A stretch of DNA of 64,000 bases from Rhodobium orientis (GTDB lineage: Bacteria > Pseudomonadota > Alphaproteobacteria > Rhizobiales > Rhodobiaceae). The stretch covers positions 21,024 to 85,023 of the forward strand of contig NZ_NPEV01000015.1 in NCBI RefSeq assembly GCF_003258835.1, in the 5' to 3' direction. A model generated the notes under the pieces. That model did not search any database and had not been told where the DNA came from. It worked only from the letters and a program-made list of their open reading frames with translations. Of the stretch, positions 57,283 to 64,000 are shown piece after piece (the first letter of the stretch is position 1; the number at the start of each line of letters is the position of its first letter). Position numbers and translations under genes: made by a program.

Positions 57283-58713
57283 ATGAGCGACACCCTCACC
57301 CCCGACATCTGTGTCATCGGCGCCGGCTCTGGCGGCCTCACGGTCGCCGCCGCGGCCGCCTCCTTCGGCGTGCCGGTGGTGCTCATCGAAAAGGGAGCGA
57401 TGGGCGGCGACTGCCTCAACACCGGATGCGTGCCGTCAAAGGCGCTCATCGCCGCGGCAAAGCACGCCCACGCCTTTTCGACGGGCGAGCCCTTCGGCAT
57501 CGCGGCCCAAGTTCCCGGCATCGATTTCGCCAAGGTCAACGCCCACGTCCACGACGTGATTGCGGGCATCGCCCCGCATGACTCCGAGGAGCGCTTCGAG
57601 AGCCTCGGCGTCACCGTCATCCGCGCCGAGGCCCGCTTCACCGGCCGCGACACGGTCGTCGCCGGCGACACCACCATCAAGGCCCGCCGCTTCGTCGTCG
57701 CCGCCGGCTCCTCGCCCGCCGTGCCGCCGATCGACGGCCTTGCCGACGTGCCATATCTCACCAACGAGACGGTCTTCGACCTCAAGGCGTGCCCCGAGCA
57801 CATGATCGTCGTCGGCGGCGGTCCCATCGGCATCGAGATGGCCCAGGCCCACCGCCGCCTCGGCGCCAGGGTAACCGTGCTGGAAGCGGCCAAGGCCCTG
57901 CCGAAGGACGATCCGGAGAACGCCGCGGTCGTGCTCGATACGATAAGGGCCGAGGGTGTCGACCTGCGCGAGGGCGTCACCGTCAAATCCGTCGCCAAGA
58001 ATGCCGCCGGCATCGTCGTCACCGTGGGGACGGGGGAGGGGACCGGGGAGCGCATCGCCGGCTCGCACATCCTCGTTGCCGCAGGCCGCAGGCCGAACCT
58101 TGCCGGCCTGAACCTCGACGCCGCCGGCATCGCTGCCGACAAGAAGGGAATATCAGTCGACGCCGGCCTTCGCACCAGCAACCGCCGCATCTATGCCATC
58201 GGCGACATCGCCGGCGGCCTGCAGTTCACCCATGTCGCCGGCTACCACGCCGGCCTCGTCATCCGCTCCATCCTCTTCCGCCTGCCGGTCAAGGTGAAGA
58301 CCCCGATCATCCCCTGGGTGACCTACACCGACCCCGAACTCGCCCAGATCGGCCTGACGGAGGACGCCGCCCGCAAGGAGCATGGCGATGCCGTCACCGT
58401 CATCACCGTTCCCTTCACCGGCAACGACCGCGCCCGCGCCGAGCGCCGCACCGAAGGCCGCATCAAGGTCGTCGCGGGAAAGGGCGGTCGTATCCTCGGC
58501 GTCAGCATCGTCGGCGTCTCGGCCGGCGATCTTATCGCGACCTGGGCGCTTGCCGTCTCCGCCGGCCTGAAGCTTCGCGACCTCACCGGCTTCGTCGCCC
58601 CATACCCCACGTTTTCGGAGGTCTCGCGCCGCGCCGCCGTCGACTATTATGCCCCCGGCGCAAAGAATCCCTGGGTCCAGCGCCTCGTCCGCTGGCTCCG
58701 GGTCTTTGGATAG
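57283..58713 (+). CDS. FAD-dependent pyridine nucleotide-disulfide oxidoreductase (dihydrolipoamide dehydrogenase/mercuric reductase-like)
   Basis: 476 residues. It has the FAD motif GAGSGGLTVA, the redox disulfide in GGDCLNTGCVPSKAL (Cys46 and Cys51), the NAD(P) motif VVGGGPIGIEMAQ and the dimerisation domain with TPIIPWVTYTDPELAQIG. It lacks the C-terminal His-Glu pair typical of dihydrolipoamide dehydrogenases (the end reads FSEVSRRAAVDYY), and there is no mercury-binding CC tail. It therefore belongs to the uncharacterised TVP38-linked group. A 14-base segment covering its stop codon recurs at 59546. Confidence 0.88.
   Translation: MSDTLTPDICVIGAGSGGLTVAAAAASFGVPVVLIEKGAMGGDCLNTGCVPSKALIAAAKHAHAFSTGEPFGIAAQVPGIDFAKVNAHVHDVIAGIAPHDSEERFESLGVTVIRAEARFTGRDTVVAGDTTIKARRFVVAAGSSPAVPPIDGLADVPYLTNETVFDLKACPEHMIVVGGGPIGIEMAQAHRRLGARVTVLEAAKALPKDDPENAAVVLDTIRAEGVDLREGVTVKSVAKNAAGIVVTVGTGEGTGERIAGSHILVAAGRRPNLAGLNLDAAGIAADKKGISVDAGLRTSNRRIYAIGDIAGGLQFTHVAGYHAGLVIRSILFRLPVKVKTPIIPWVTYTDPELAQIGLTEDAARKEHGDAVTVITVPFTGNDRARAERRTEGRIKVVAGKGGRILGVSIVGVSAGDLIATWALAVSAGLKLRDLTGFVAPYPTFSEVSRRAAVDYYAPGAKNPWVQRLVRWLRVFG
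58699..58712 (+). repeat. 14-base direct repeat CGGGTCTTTGGATA, copy 1
   Basis: Covers the last codons and part of the stop of the disulfide oxidoreductase gene. The identical sequence occurs at 59546-59559. The two copies bracket the STM3941-like gene. Confidence 0.7.
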
Positions 58714-58729
58714 GAAAGGCTGCGATACG

Positions 58730-59446
58730 CTAGGGTCGGCTGTTCCGGAGCTGGTCGGAGATCAGTGACTGTTTGACTGCAGAGGTCCGGCGGAGAATGC
58801 TGGGGTCTGGAGCTTTGGCGTTCGCGTCTTCGCGCAAGCCGCCGTGGTCGATCGCATAGCGGCGTACGAGAACGACGAGGTCCGGAAAGCTGATTGCGAG
58901 CCCTGCCGTGTTCAATGCCACCTCGTTTCGTCCGGTCCACCGCCACCACCAACGGGTCAAATTTCCCCTGGGTGACCAGGCCATGTTGCCCATGACGTCG
59001 GGATCGATCCTCAGGAAGAGGTAATTGGGTGACCTGGCGTAGCGTGCGATCCGGAGGGTCGAGACGGCGCTCCAGGGAATGACATCTGGCGAAACCCTGG
59101 CGTCTTTCAAGCCATCCGGCGACAGGGAGATTGCGATTTTCGGATGGGTCAACAGCTCCAGGAGCATTAGGAGCGTCATAAATCCGAAGAAGGAAGCACC
59201 AACGATGCCCACCGTCTCATGGCTGAAGCCGTGCCGGCCGACGCCGTCGAGGGTGGAAGAATGCAAGAACAGGGCAAGAAGGCATGCGCAACCGGCGAGG
59301 ATCAGAATGATCTTGCCGTCGTGCCATCCGATGTAACGCGTCTGTTGTGTATCGATCGGGTCGTCGGGCGTGGTCATGGGAATATCCGCGTTTCCAGCAC
59401 TGCCCAAGAGATTACCTCCTGTGGTTGAGGTTTGTATGAATCGCAT
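58730..59446 (-). CDS. STM3941-like two-helix membrane protein of unknown function
   Basis: 238 residues with two hydrophobic helices (about 45-62, IILILAGCACLLALFLHS, and 78-98, VGIVGASFFGFMTLLMLLEL), then a soluble domain with ISLSPDGLKDARVSPDVIPW, a pattern of the STM3941 family (function unknown). Composition is less GC-biased than its neighbours, consistent with acquisition. Start choice is uncertain: the ATG at 59446 is the longest; a TTG at 59407 has AGGAGG seven bases before it, and an ATG at 59377 also fits. It is oppositely oriented to both flanking genes and bracketed by a 14-base direct repeat. Confidence 0.7.
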   Translation of the reverse strand: MRFIQTSTTGGNLLGSAGNADIPMTTPDDPIDTQQTRYIGWHDGKIILILAGCACLLALFLHSSTLDGVGRHGFSHETVGIVGASFFGFMTLLMLLELLTHPKIAISLSPDGLKDARVSPDVIPWSAVSTLRIARYARSPNYLFLRIDPDVMGNMAWSPRGNLTRWWWRWTGRNEVALNTAGLAISFPDLVVLVRRYAIDHGGLREDANAKAPDPSILRRTSAVKQSLISDQLRNSRP

Positions 59447-59545
59447 ACGCCTTTTGCGGGCATCGTTAAGGGACGATTATCTGCCGCTGCAAAAGACCGC
59501 TCGGAATTGAGAAGAATCGGACCTTCAACGGAGGTCCGGCTTGTG

Positions 59546-59559
59546 CGGGTCTTTGGATA
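59546..59559 (+). repeat. 14-base direct repeat CGGGTCTTTGGATA, copy 2
   Basis: Identical to 58699-58712, and 847 bases away. It lies about 80 bases before the sensor kinase start. It has the look of a target duplication or of a recombination footprint. Confidence 0.7.
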
Positions 59560-59639
59560 AGCCGCGCGCGTTCCTAAATAGAGAGGCGCGGGAACCTTTG
59601 AGCGGACCCGGCGGCACGCCGCCGGAGCCAGGAGCATTT

Positions 59640-61166
59640 ATGGACGCGGGGGCCGACAACGGGGGGCAAAAGGGCACGGCGAACGCGGCCGGGCCAGATG
59701 GCGCGCGCGCGGCGGGACGCCACCGCACCGGGCTTTCCGGCAAGCTGCTGTTCCTCACCATCCTCTTCGTGATGCTTTCCGAAGTGATGATCTATGTGCC
59801 GTCCGTCGCCAATTTCCGCGACGGCTGGCTGCGCGACCGGCTGACCATGGCCGGTATCACCGCGGTCTTCCTGCATGGCGAGCGGTCCTTCGATAGGGCG
59901 ACCCAGGACAAGCTCCTGGAAGCCTCTGGCGCCCTCGCCATCGCCGGCTATGACGGCGAGCGCCGCCGCCTGATTGCCGCGACCACCATGCCGCCGGAGG
60001 TCGACAGCCACATCGACATGCGCGACATGGACCCCTGGACCTCGGTCGCCGAGACCTTCGAGACGCTGGTCTTCGGCGGCGACCGCACGCTGCGGGTCGT
60101 CGGCGCCCCGGCCATGGGCGAGGGGTTTGTCGAGATCCTGATCCGCGATGCGCCCCTGCGCGAGGCGATGCTGACCTTTTCGCGCAACATCCTGGCGCTT
60201 TCGCTGATCATCTCGGCGATCACCGCGACCCTCGTCTATCTCTCCCTGCGATGGCTGTTCGTGCGCCCCATGCAGAGATTGACCCGGGCGATGGCCGAAT
60301 TCAGCGACGACCCGGAAAACGCCGACACCGTCATCGCGCCCTCCGGCCGCGCCGACGAGATCGGCGATGCGGAGCTCCGGCTCGCCGCCATGCAGCGCGA
60401 GCTGGTCAAGACCCTGCACCAGAAGCGCCGGCTCGCCGATCTCGGCCTTGCCGTCTCCAAGATCAACCACGATTTGCGCAACATCCTCGCCTCGGCCCAG
60501 CTCTTTTCCGACCGGCTCGGCACGCTGGAGGATCCGACGGTTCAGCGCGTCACGCCGAAGATCGTCGGCGCCCTCGATCGCGCCATCGGCTACACCCGCT
60601 CCGTGCTGGAATACGGCCGCGCCGGCGAAGCCGCCCCGGAACGCCGTCTGATCCGCCTGTCGCACCTCGTCGACGACGTCGGCGACCTCCTCGGCGTTGC
60701 CGGCTCGGAGACCATCGAGTGGAAGAACGCCGTCGACCCGGAACTGGAGATCGACGCCGACCCAGACCAGCTTTTCCGCGTCCTGATGAACCTCTGCCGC
60801 AATGCCGTCCAGGTGCTCGACGGCAAGGCCGACCCGACGCTGGTGCGCCGGCTTGAGGTCGGCGCACGGCGCGGCGACGGGGCGACGCTGATCCAGGTGC
60901 GCGACACCGGCCCCGGCGTGCCGGAGCAGTTGCGCCCGACCCTCTTCCAGGCGTTTTCGGCAACGGCGCGAAAGGGCGGCACGGGCCTCGGCCTTGCGAT
61001 CGCGGCCGAACTCGTCCGCGCCCACGGCGGCACCATCAGCCTCACCGACGCCGGCCCCGGCGCCTGTTTCGAAATCCACATTCCCGACAGGGGCAGGAAC
61101 GGCCAGCGAAACGCGATGAAGGACCGCGGCAGGCCCGAATACGGGCAGAACGGCAAGGCGGGATAG
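59640..61166 (+). CDS. Sensor histidine kinase (orphan)
   Basis: 508 residues. Two membrane helices (about 36-54 and 184-204) enclose a periplasmic sensor domain of about 130 residues, followed by a HAMP region (205-260), an H-box with His277 (KINHDLRNILASAQLF), and an ATPase domain with N box NLCRNAVQVL, G1 DTGPGVP and G2 GGTGLGLAIA. The HDLRN box is of the HisKA-like NtrB/HPK4 kind. No response regulator gene lies nearby. The ATG at 59640 has GGAG six bases before it; the frame is open further upstream. Confidence 0.9.
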   Translation: MDAGADNGGQKGTANAAGPDGARAAGRHRTGLSGKLLFLTILFVMLSEVMIYVPSVANFRDGWLRDRLTMAGITAVFLHGERSFDRATQDKLLEASGALAIAGYDGERRRLIAATTMPPEVDSHIDMRDMDPWTSVAETFETLVFGGDRTLRVVGAPAMGEGFVEILIRDAPLREAMLTFSRNILALSLIISAITATLVYLSLRWLFVRPMQRLTRAMAEFSDDPENADTVIAPSGRADEIGDAELRLAAMQRELVKTLHQKRRLADLGLAVSKINHDLRNILASAQLFSDRLGTLEDPTVQRVTPKIVGALDRAIGYTRSVLEYGRAGEAAPERRLIRLSHLVDDVGDLLGVAGSETIEWKNAVDPELEIDADPDQLFRVLMNLCRNAVQVLDGKADPTLVRRLEVGARRGDGATLIQVRDTGPGVPEQLRPTLFQAFSATARKGGTGLGLAIAAELVRAHGGTISLTDAGPGACFEIHIPDRGRNGQRNAMKDRGRPEYGQNGKAG

Positions 61167-61424
61167 GGGGCGTTCTTCCAGATTCCCGGTTTCCGGAGCC
61201 GGTCTCCCGAAGGTCGCCGGCCTCGCCACCCCTGACGATCTTGCGGGCTCGTTGTCGGATTCGGTCGGCAATTCACCGGGCCCTGGCCGGATAGCCGGCG
61301 AATTTCCGCCATGCTGTCGCGGCCGTTGAAAACATTGTCGCCGAGGCTTGCAATTCGGATCGGATCGACGTACCTCTAGCCTCCGCTTCGGCAGTTCGCT
61401 GCCGCAGGCGACAAGGGTTTGGCC

Positions 61425-63086
61425 TCACAGTTGGTCCCCTTGATACGGCAGGCGCCGGTAGCTCAGCTGGATAGAGCACCAGACTACGAATCTGGGGGTC
61501 AGGAGTTCGAATCTTCTCCGGCGCGCCATTTCACAATTTCCCATGTGAAAGTCTCCTAACAGTTTGAATGGTAACGCGGTTTTCGGGGTTCGAAGCCCTG
61601 TTTTCCGATCGAACGCCAACCGCTCCGAAAACGCCAGTTTCAGCACCGTCCGCTTGTCTTCCAGACGACCGGAAGCCCAAAGCTTCCAAGGGTTTGCGAG
61701 GAATAGGAAGGCGCGTTCGAACATTTCCTCAAAGGGGCGTTTCGGGCTGGCGATTTCAGCGCACCGTTCCGACATGACCGCCTTTTCCCGTTCCAGGTTT
61801 TCGATGCGGCGCTCATAGGCGGCGATCGTCGCGGGGCCGGTCGTATCGACGATCCGGTCAACCAAATGCTCGATCTGGTTTTTGATCTTGACGATTTCCT
61901 GTCGCGCCGCAGCCTGGGTTTCCTTGGCCGAAGCCAGGCGGGCGTCCCATGCATGTCGGAACATCGCCTTGGTAAGATCGTACAGTGCCCGCGATGGTTT
62001 GAGCTGCCGCAACAACGCCTCGAAGGCACTTTCGAGATCATCGCGCCGGATGGATTTGCGATGGCTTTCGCATTCCCGATTGTGGCACAGGTAGTAGGGG
62101 TGGCGCCTTCCGGTCTTGCTCTTCGACCAGCAGGCCGTCAGAGGCCGCCCGCAATCGCCACACAGGACGAATCCCCGCAAGGGAAAGTCCGCATTGAGAT
62201 CGGGACGGGCAGGCACTTTCGCGCCGCCCTTGAGGCGATCCTGAATCTTCTGGAAGGTCGATAGCGTGACCAGACCTTCATGCTTGCCTTCCCGAAGCGG
62301 TATTTCCCACTTCGGCACTTCGGCACTTCGGCACTTCGGCACTTCGACATAACCGGCATAGGTGACGCGGGTCAGGATGTCGGTGATGCGTTGGCTGCGG
62401 ATTTGTCCGCCGGGCAAATCCTTGGGAAACAGCGGCTGGCTTTCAAGGAAGCGCTTCACTTCCGCCTGCGTATCGAAACGACCGGAGGCATAGCCTTCCA
62501 GGGCTTCCTGCACGATCGAAGCCAGCGGTTCGTTGCGCACCAGGACCCTGCCGTGACCGTCCTGCTTTTCGTAGCGATAGCCCACCGGTGCCTGAAACAC
62601 GTAATAGCCGTTATAGCACCGCGCTTTCATGCGATTGAGCGTCTGCTCGCGGTTCTTGCGGCTTTGATGCTGGGAAACGCTGGCAAGAATGTATTCGTGC
62701 AGTTCCCCGTCGGCATCTTCCCGGAATTCGATCGACGGCGATTCCAGAATGCCCCCGGCTTCCAGAATCGCAGCGCGCAGATCGAAATGGACACGGACGT
62801 TGCGCGCAAAGCGCGACAAATCGTCGATAATCACCACATGCGGGTTTCGGCGATCGACCCGGAGAAAGGACAGCATGGCCTGCAGGCCCGGACGATCGGC
62901 CCTCTGGCCGGTCAGGTCGTCGGTAAACACGCGCTTGACCGCATAGCCCTTGTAGTCGGCGTACTGGCGGCACCGCGTCTCCTGCGAGTTCAGGCCGTCG
63001 CCCCGCCGGGTCTGGGCTTTGGAGGACACCCGCGCATACACGACGGCATCCGTGACGTTATGGTGCTGACTGCTGTCGAAATTCAT
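61425..63086 (-). CDS. Large serine recombinase (integrase of a tRNA-integrated element)
   Basis: 553 residues. The resolvase domain (13-155) has catalytic Ser21 in YARVSSKAQ and DDLSRFARN. The recombinase domain follows (about 165-290), then a zinc ribbon (Cys309, Cys312, Cys334, Cys339) and a coiled-coil (385-450). The last 34 residues (about 520-553) are read from the antisense of the tRNA-Arg gene and its 5' flank, so the integration junction lies inside the reading frame. An 8-base tandem repeat encodes residues near 247-260. A strong AAAGGAGG precedes the ATG, and a small gene lies 15 bases upstream. Confidence 0.9.
   Translation of the reverse strand: MNFDSSQHHNVTDAVVYARVSSKAQTRRGDGLNSQETRCRQYADYKGYAVKRVFTDDLTGQRADRPGLQAMLSFLRVDRRNPHVVIIDDLSRFARNVRVHFDLRAAILEAGGILESPSIEFREDADGELHEYILASVSQHQSRKNREQTLNRMKARCYNGYYVFQAPVGYRYEKQDGHGRVLVRNEPLASIVQEALEGYASGRFDTQAEVKRFLESQPLFPKDLPGGQIRSQRITDILTRVTYAGYVEVPKCRSAEVPKWEIPLREGKHEGLVTLSTFQKIQDRLKGGAKVPARPDLNADFPLRGFVLCGDCGRPLTACWSKSKTGRRHPYYLCHNRECESHRKSIRRDDLESAFEALLRQLKPSRALYDLTKAMFRHAWDARLASAKETQAAARQEIVKIKNQIEHLVDRIVDTTGPATIAAYERRIENLEREKAVMSERCAEIASPKRPFEEMFERAFLFLANPWKLWASGRLEDKRTVLKLAFSERLAFDRKTGLRTPKTALPFKLLGDFHMGNCEMARRRRFELLTPRFVVWCSIQLSYRRLPYQGDQL
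61452..61528 (+). tRNA. tRNA-Arg (ACG)
   Basis: A 77-base tRNA with the acceptor pair GCGCCGG (61452-61458) and CCGGCGC (61518-61524), discriminator G and encoded CCA. The D arm (AGCTCAGCTGGATAGAGCA), anticodon loop CTACGAA with anticodon ACG at 61486-61488, and T arm with GTTCGAATC are all present. Inosine at position 34 would read CGU, CGC and CGA. The 3' end faces the recombinase gene, so it is the likely attachment site of the element that follows. Confidence 0.97.
61500..61535. other. Putative attachment site (att junction) at the tRNA-Arg 3' end
   Basis: tRNA 3' ends are frequent targets of integrases, and here the recombinase frame runs straight into this tRNA. The T arm and acceptor stem restored by the element would form the identity block. 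The second att copy at the far end of the element is outside the window, so the exact core cannot be set. Confidence 0.5.
62308..62347 (-). repeat. Five tandem copies of an 8-base unit (CACTTCGG) inside the recombinase gene
   Basis: Four perfect copies of CACTTCGG and a fifth ending CGA follow each other without interruption. In the protein this encodes a VPKCRSAEVPKW stretch between the recombinase domain and the zinc ribbon. Because 8 is not a multiple of 3, gain or loss of one unit would shift the reading frame. Confidence 0.85.
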
Positions 63087-63101
63087 TTGCCAGCCTCCTT
63101 T

Positions 63102-63341
63102 CTAGCCGGTCTTCCTCGGTCGTTCGTCACGCTCGCGCCGGTCGAGCGCCTGACGGGTGGAATCGACGCCGAACCCGAGATCGACAAATGACATGACGAT
63201 CGACCACAGAGTTTTAATCAGTTCGCGTTTTTGTTCGTCGGAGAGAGTAGAATCCTCGAGAAAACTCGAATAATACTCCCAATCTATCGAAAATGTAGGC
63301 TTATCGCCTGGCTTGTTCGGCTCTTTTTGTGGGTGGCGCAC
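63102..63341 (-). CDS. Small hypothetical protein encoded upstream of the recombinase
   Basis: 79 residues, charged and without a membrane segment: FSIDWEYYSSFLEDSTLSDE, then an amphipathic helix ELIKTLWSIVMSFVDLGFGV and a basic tail (RRERDERPRKTG). I do not recognise a named family with certainty. The start is GTG with AAAGGAA at a good distance, and the stop is 15 bases from the recombinase start, so both are one transcript. Size, charge and position make it a candidate excision or control factor for the recombinase; that is inference only. Confidence 0.65.
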   Translation of the reverse strand: MRHPQKEPNKPGDKPTFSIDWEYYSSFLEDSTLSDEQKRELIKTLWSIVMSFVDLGFGVDSTRQALDRRERDERPRKTG

Positions 63342-64000
63342 GGCGTTTCCTTTCGTTTTGCCTGCCCCTCTCTCCGAGACTATTGTCGCTGCCTCACGTT
63401 ATACTAGAAATCGTCGAACAAAACAAGAACATATCCCTATTTTGACGTGGACCCTCGTCGGAATTCAGGTATAGCCCCGCTTACTTATGCAATTTTTACG
63501 TGCAAAGTAGCTAGTTCCACACATTGTGTTTAGCTATTTCGGCTCACTTAACCTGTCATCACGGTTGCCGGGTAGCACCTTTACGACGTTTTTGTAGATA
63601 AGGTCTTTGCGTCACAAAGGCTACTTTTTTCCCACTCGTGAATATAACTCGTATGTCTCCACCAGCAAGAAATGCACTTCGGGCCGGGGAGTACCTCGAT
63701 TCATATCCCGGATACCGCGGTCCGCTGTCCGGGTCATGGGATATGATCGAAGACTTGAGAAATACGGAAAAGGAATTGGTGGGCTACGGGCATTGGAAGT
63801 GATCGCAAGATGTGCGGGGTAATACCCGCAATCTTGGCAAGGGAGACGCTGCACTCTCCCGTTGCATCCCTCTCGCCATTGGCGCTTGCTCGGCATTGAA
63901 CCTCGCCGCCCCATACAATCGTATGTCCACTTAAGCTTCTTGGCTTACGAATAAGTTGATTGTCTCGATGGGTCTGCGGCCCTGGTTTCGGTAGCCGAGA
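63342..64000. other. AT-richer region of the integrated element, no supported gene
   Basis: About 660 bases without a convincing coding sequence. A TATAAC-like -10 box on the minus strand near 63400 could serve the small gene and recombinase. Short frames here have atypical composition for both host and cargo genes and no motifs. A nested palindrome lies at 63701-63746. The next gene of the element presumably starts beyond 64000. Confidence 0.4.
63701..63746. repeat. Nested palindrome in the element
   Basis: The 9-base arms TCATATCCC (63701-63709) and GGGATATGA (63738-63746) enclose a second pair CCCGGA (63707-63712) and TCCGGG (63728-63733) and the self-complementary ACCGCGGT. Possible binding site of an element-encoded regulator or recombinase, or a terminator. 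Confidence 0.4.

Larger units (their letters stand above)
61529..64000. mobile_element. Left end of a tRNA-Arg-integrated element (cut by window end)
   Basis: Begins at the tRNA-Arg 3' end and contains the large serine recombinase, a small cotranscribed gene and an AT-richer non-coding stretch. Base composition changes visibly after about 63200. No conjugation, phage or defence cargo is visible inside the window, so the type of element is undetermined. Confidence 0.65.

Noticed and set aside
62308..62347. CRISPR-like array
   Set aside because: The 8-base units are contiguous without spacers and lie in a coding sequence; it is a simple tandem repeat.
63621..63914. Minus-strand frame of 97 codons in the element
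   Set aside because: No ribosome site, no motif, mixed composition, and it spans the nested palindrome.

Overview
The window looks like a chromosomal segment of a GC-rich alphaproteobacterium of the Hyphomicrobiales (Rhizobiales) type. This rests on the Tad/Cpa pilus locus, the housekeeping neighbourhood def-fmt-truA, dapE, dapD, argB, engB-yidC-rnpA-rpmH, the intergenic palindromes of rhizobial style, and near-consensus CtrA sites. The genus cannot be fixed from the sequence alone. Flavocytochrome c sulfide dehydrogenase genes hint at a lineage that oxidises reduced sulfur.

Region by region. (1) 1-8.1 kb is a catabolic and uptake block: the end of an iron-dependent alcohol dehydrogenase, an enolase-superfamily enzyme, and a complete oligopeptide-type ABC importer (binding protein, two permeases, one protein carrying both ATPase domains). 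(2) 8.2-17.5 kb is metabolic and general: glucokinase, HrpB helicase, a retropepsin-like membrane protease, a phosphomannomutase, an acetylpolyamine amidohydrolase/HDAC relative, a HAD phosphatase and an orphan PhnD-like binding protein. (3) 17.5-29.9 kb is a Tad/Flp pilus locus: two TadE/G-like minor pilins and a stand-alone pilus N-domain protein on the minus strand, then Flp pilin, CpaA (prepilin peptidase), CpaB, CpaC (secretin), CpaD, CpaE, CpaF, TadB and TadC on the plus strand, and a TadD-like TPR lipoprotein convergent with them. (4) 30-41.4 kb holds leucyl aminopeptidase, MarR, NlpC/P60, GhrA-like, RmuC, def, fmt, GNAT, truA, an MltB-like transglycosylase, a membrane protein and dapE. 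(5) 41.7-45.7 kb is an envelope/ion cluster: a Ca2+/H+ antiporter, a prokaryotic ionotropic-glutamate-receptor-like channel, a small Cys/His protein, a PCuAC copper chaperone and a DUF805 protein. (6) 45.8-56 kb is the dapD/argB/engB/yidC/rnpA/rpmH housekeeping chain, into which a three-gene c-type cytochrome module (diheme cytochrome, FccB flavoprotein, NapC-type tetraheme cytochrome) is inserted. (7) 56.3-61.2 kb has a TVP38 membrane protein paired with a disulfide oxidoreductase, a small membrane protein and an orphan sensor kinase. (8) From the tRNA-Arg(ACG) at 61.45 kb to the window end lies the edge of an integrative element: a large serine recombinase whose C-terminus is read from the antisense of the tRNA, a small gene coupled to it, and a non-coding stretch.

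Most promising for follow-up are the GluR0-like channel with a non-canonical selectivity filter, the tRNA-integrated serine recombinase with an 8-bp tandem repeat inside its coding sequence (possible phase variation), the fcc/napC electron-transfer module, and several families of paired or flanking repeats. Nothing seen amounts to a clearly new multigene defence or metabolic system. The element entering at 63 kb is cut off by the window end, and its cargo is not visible.
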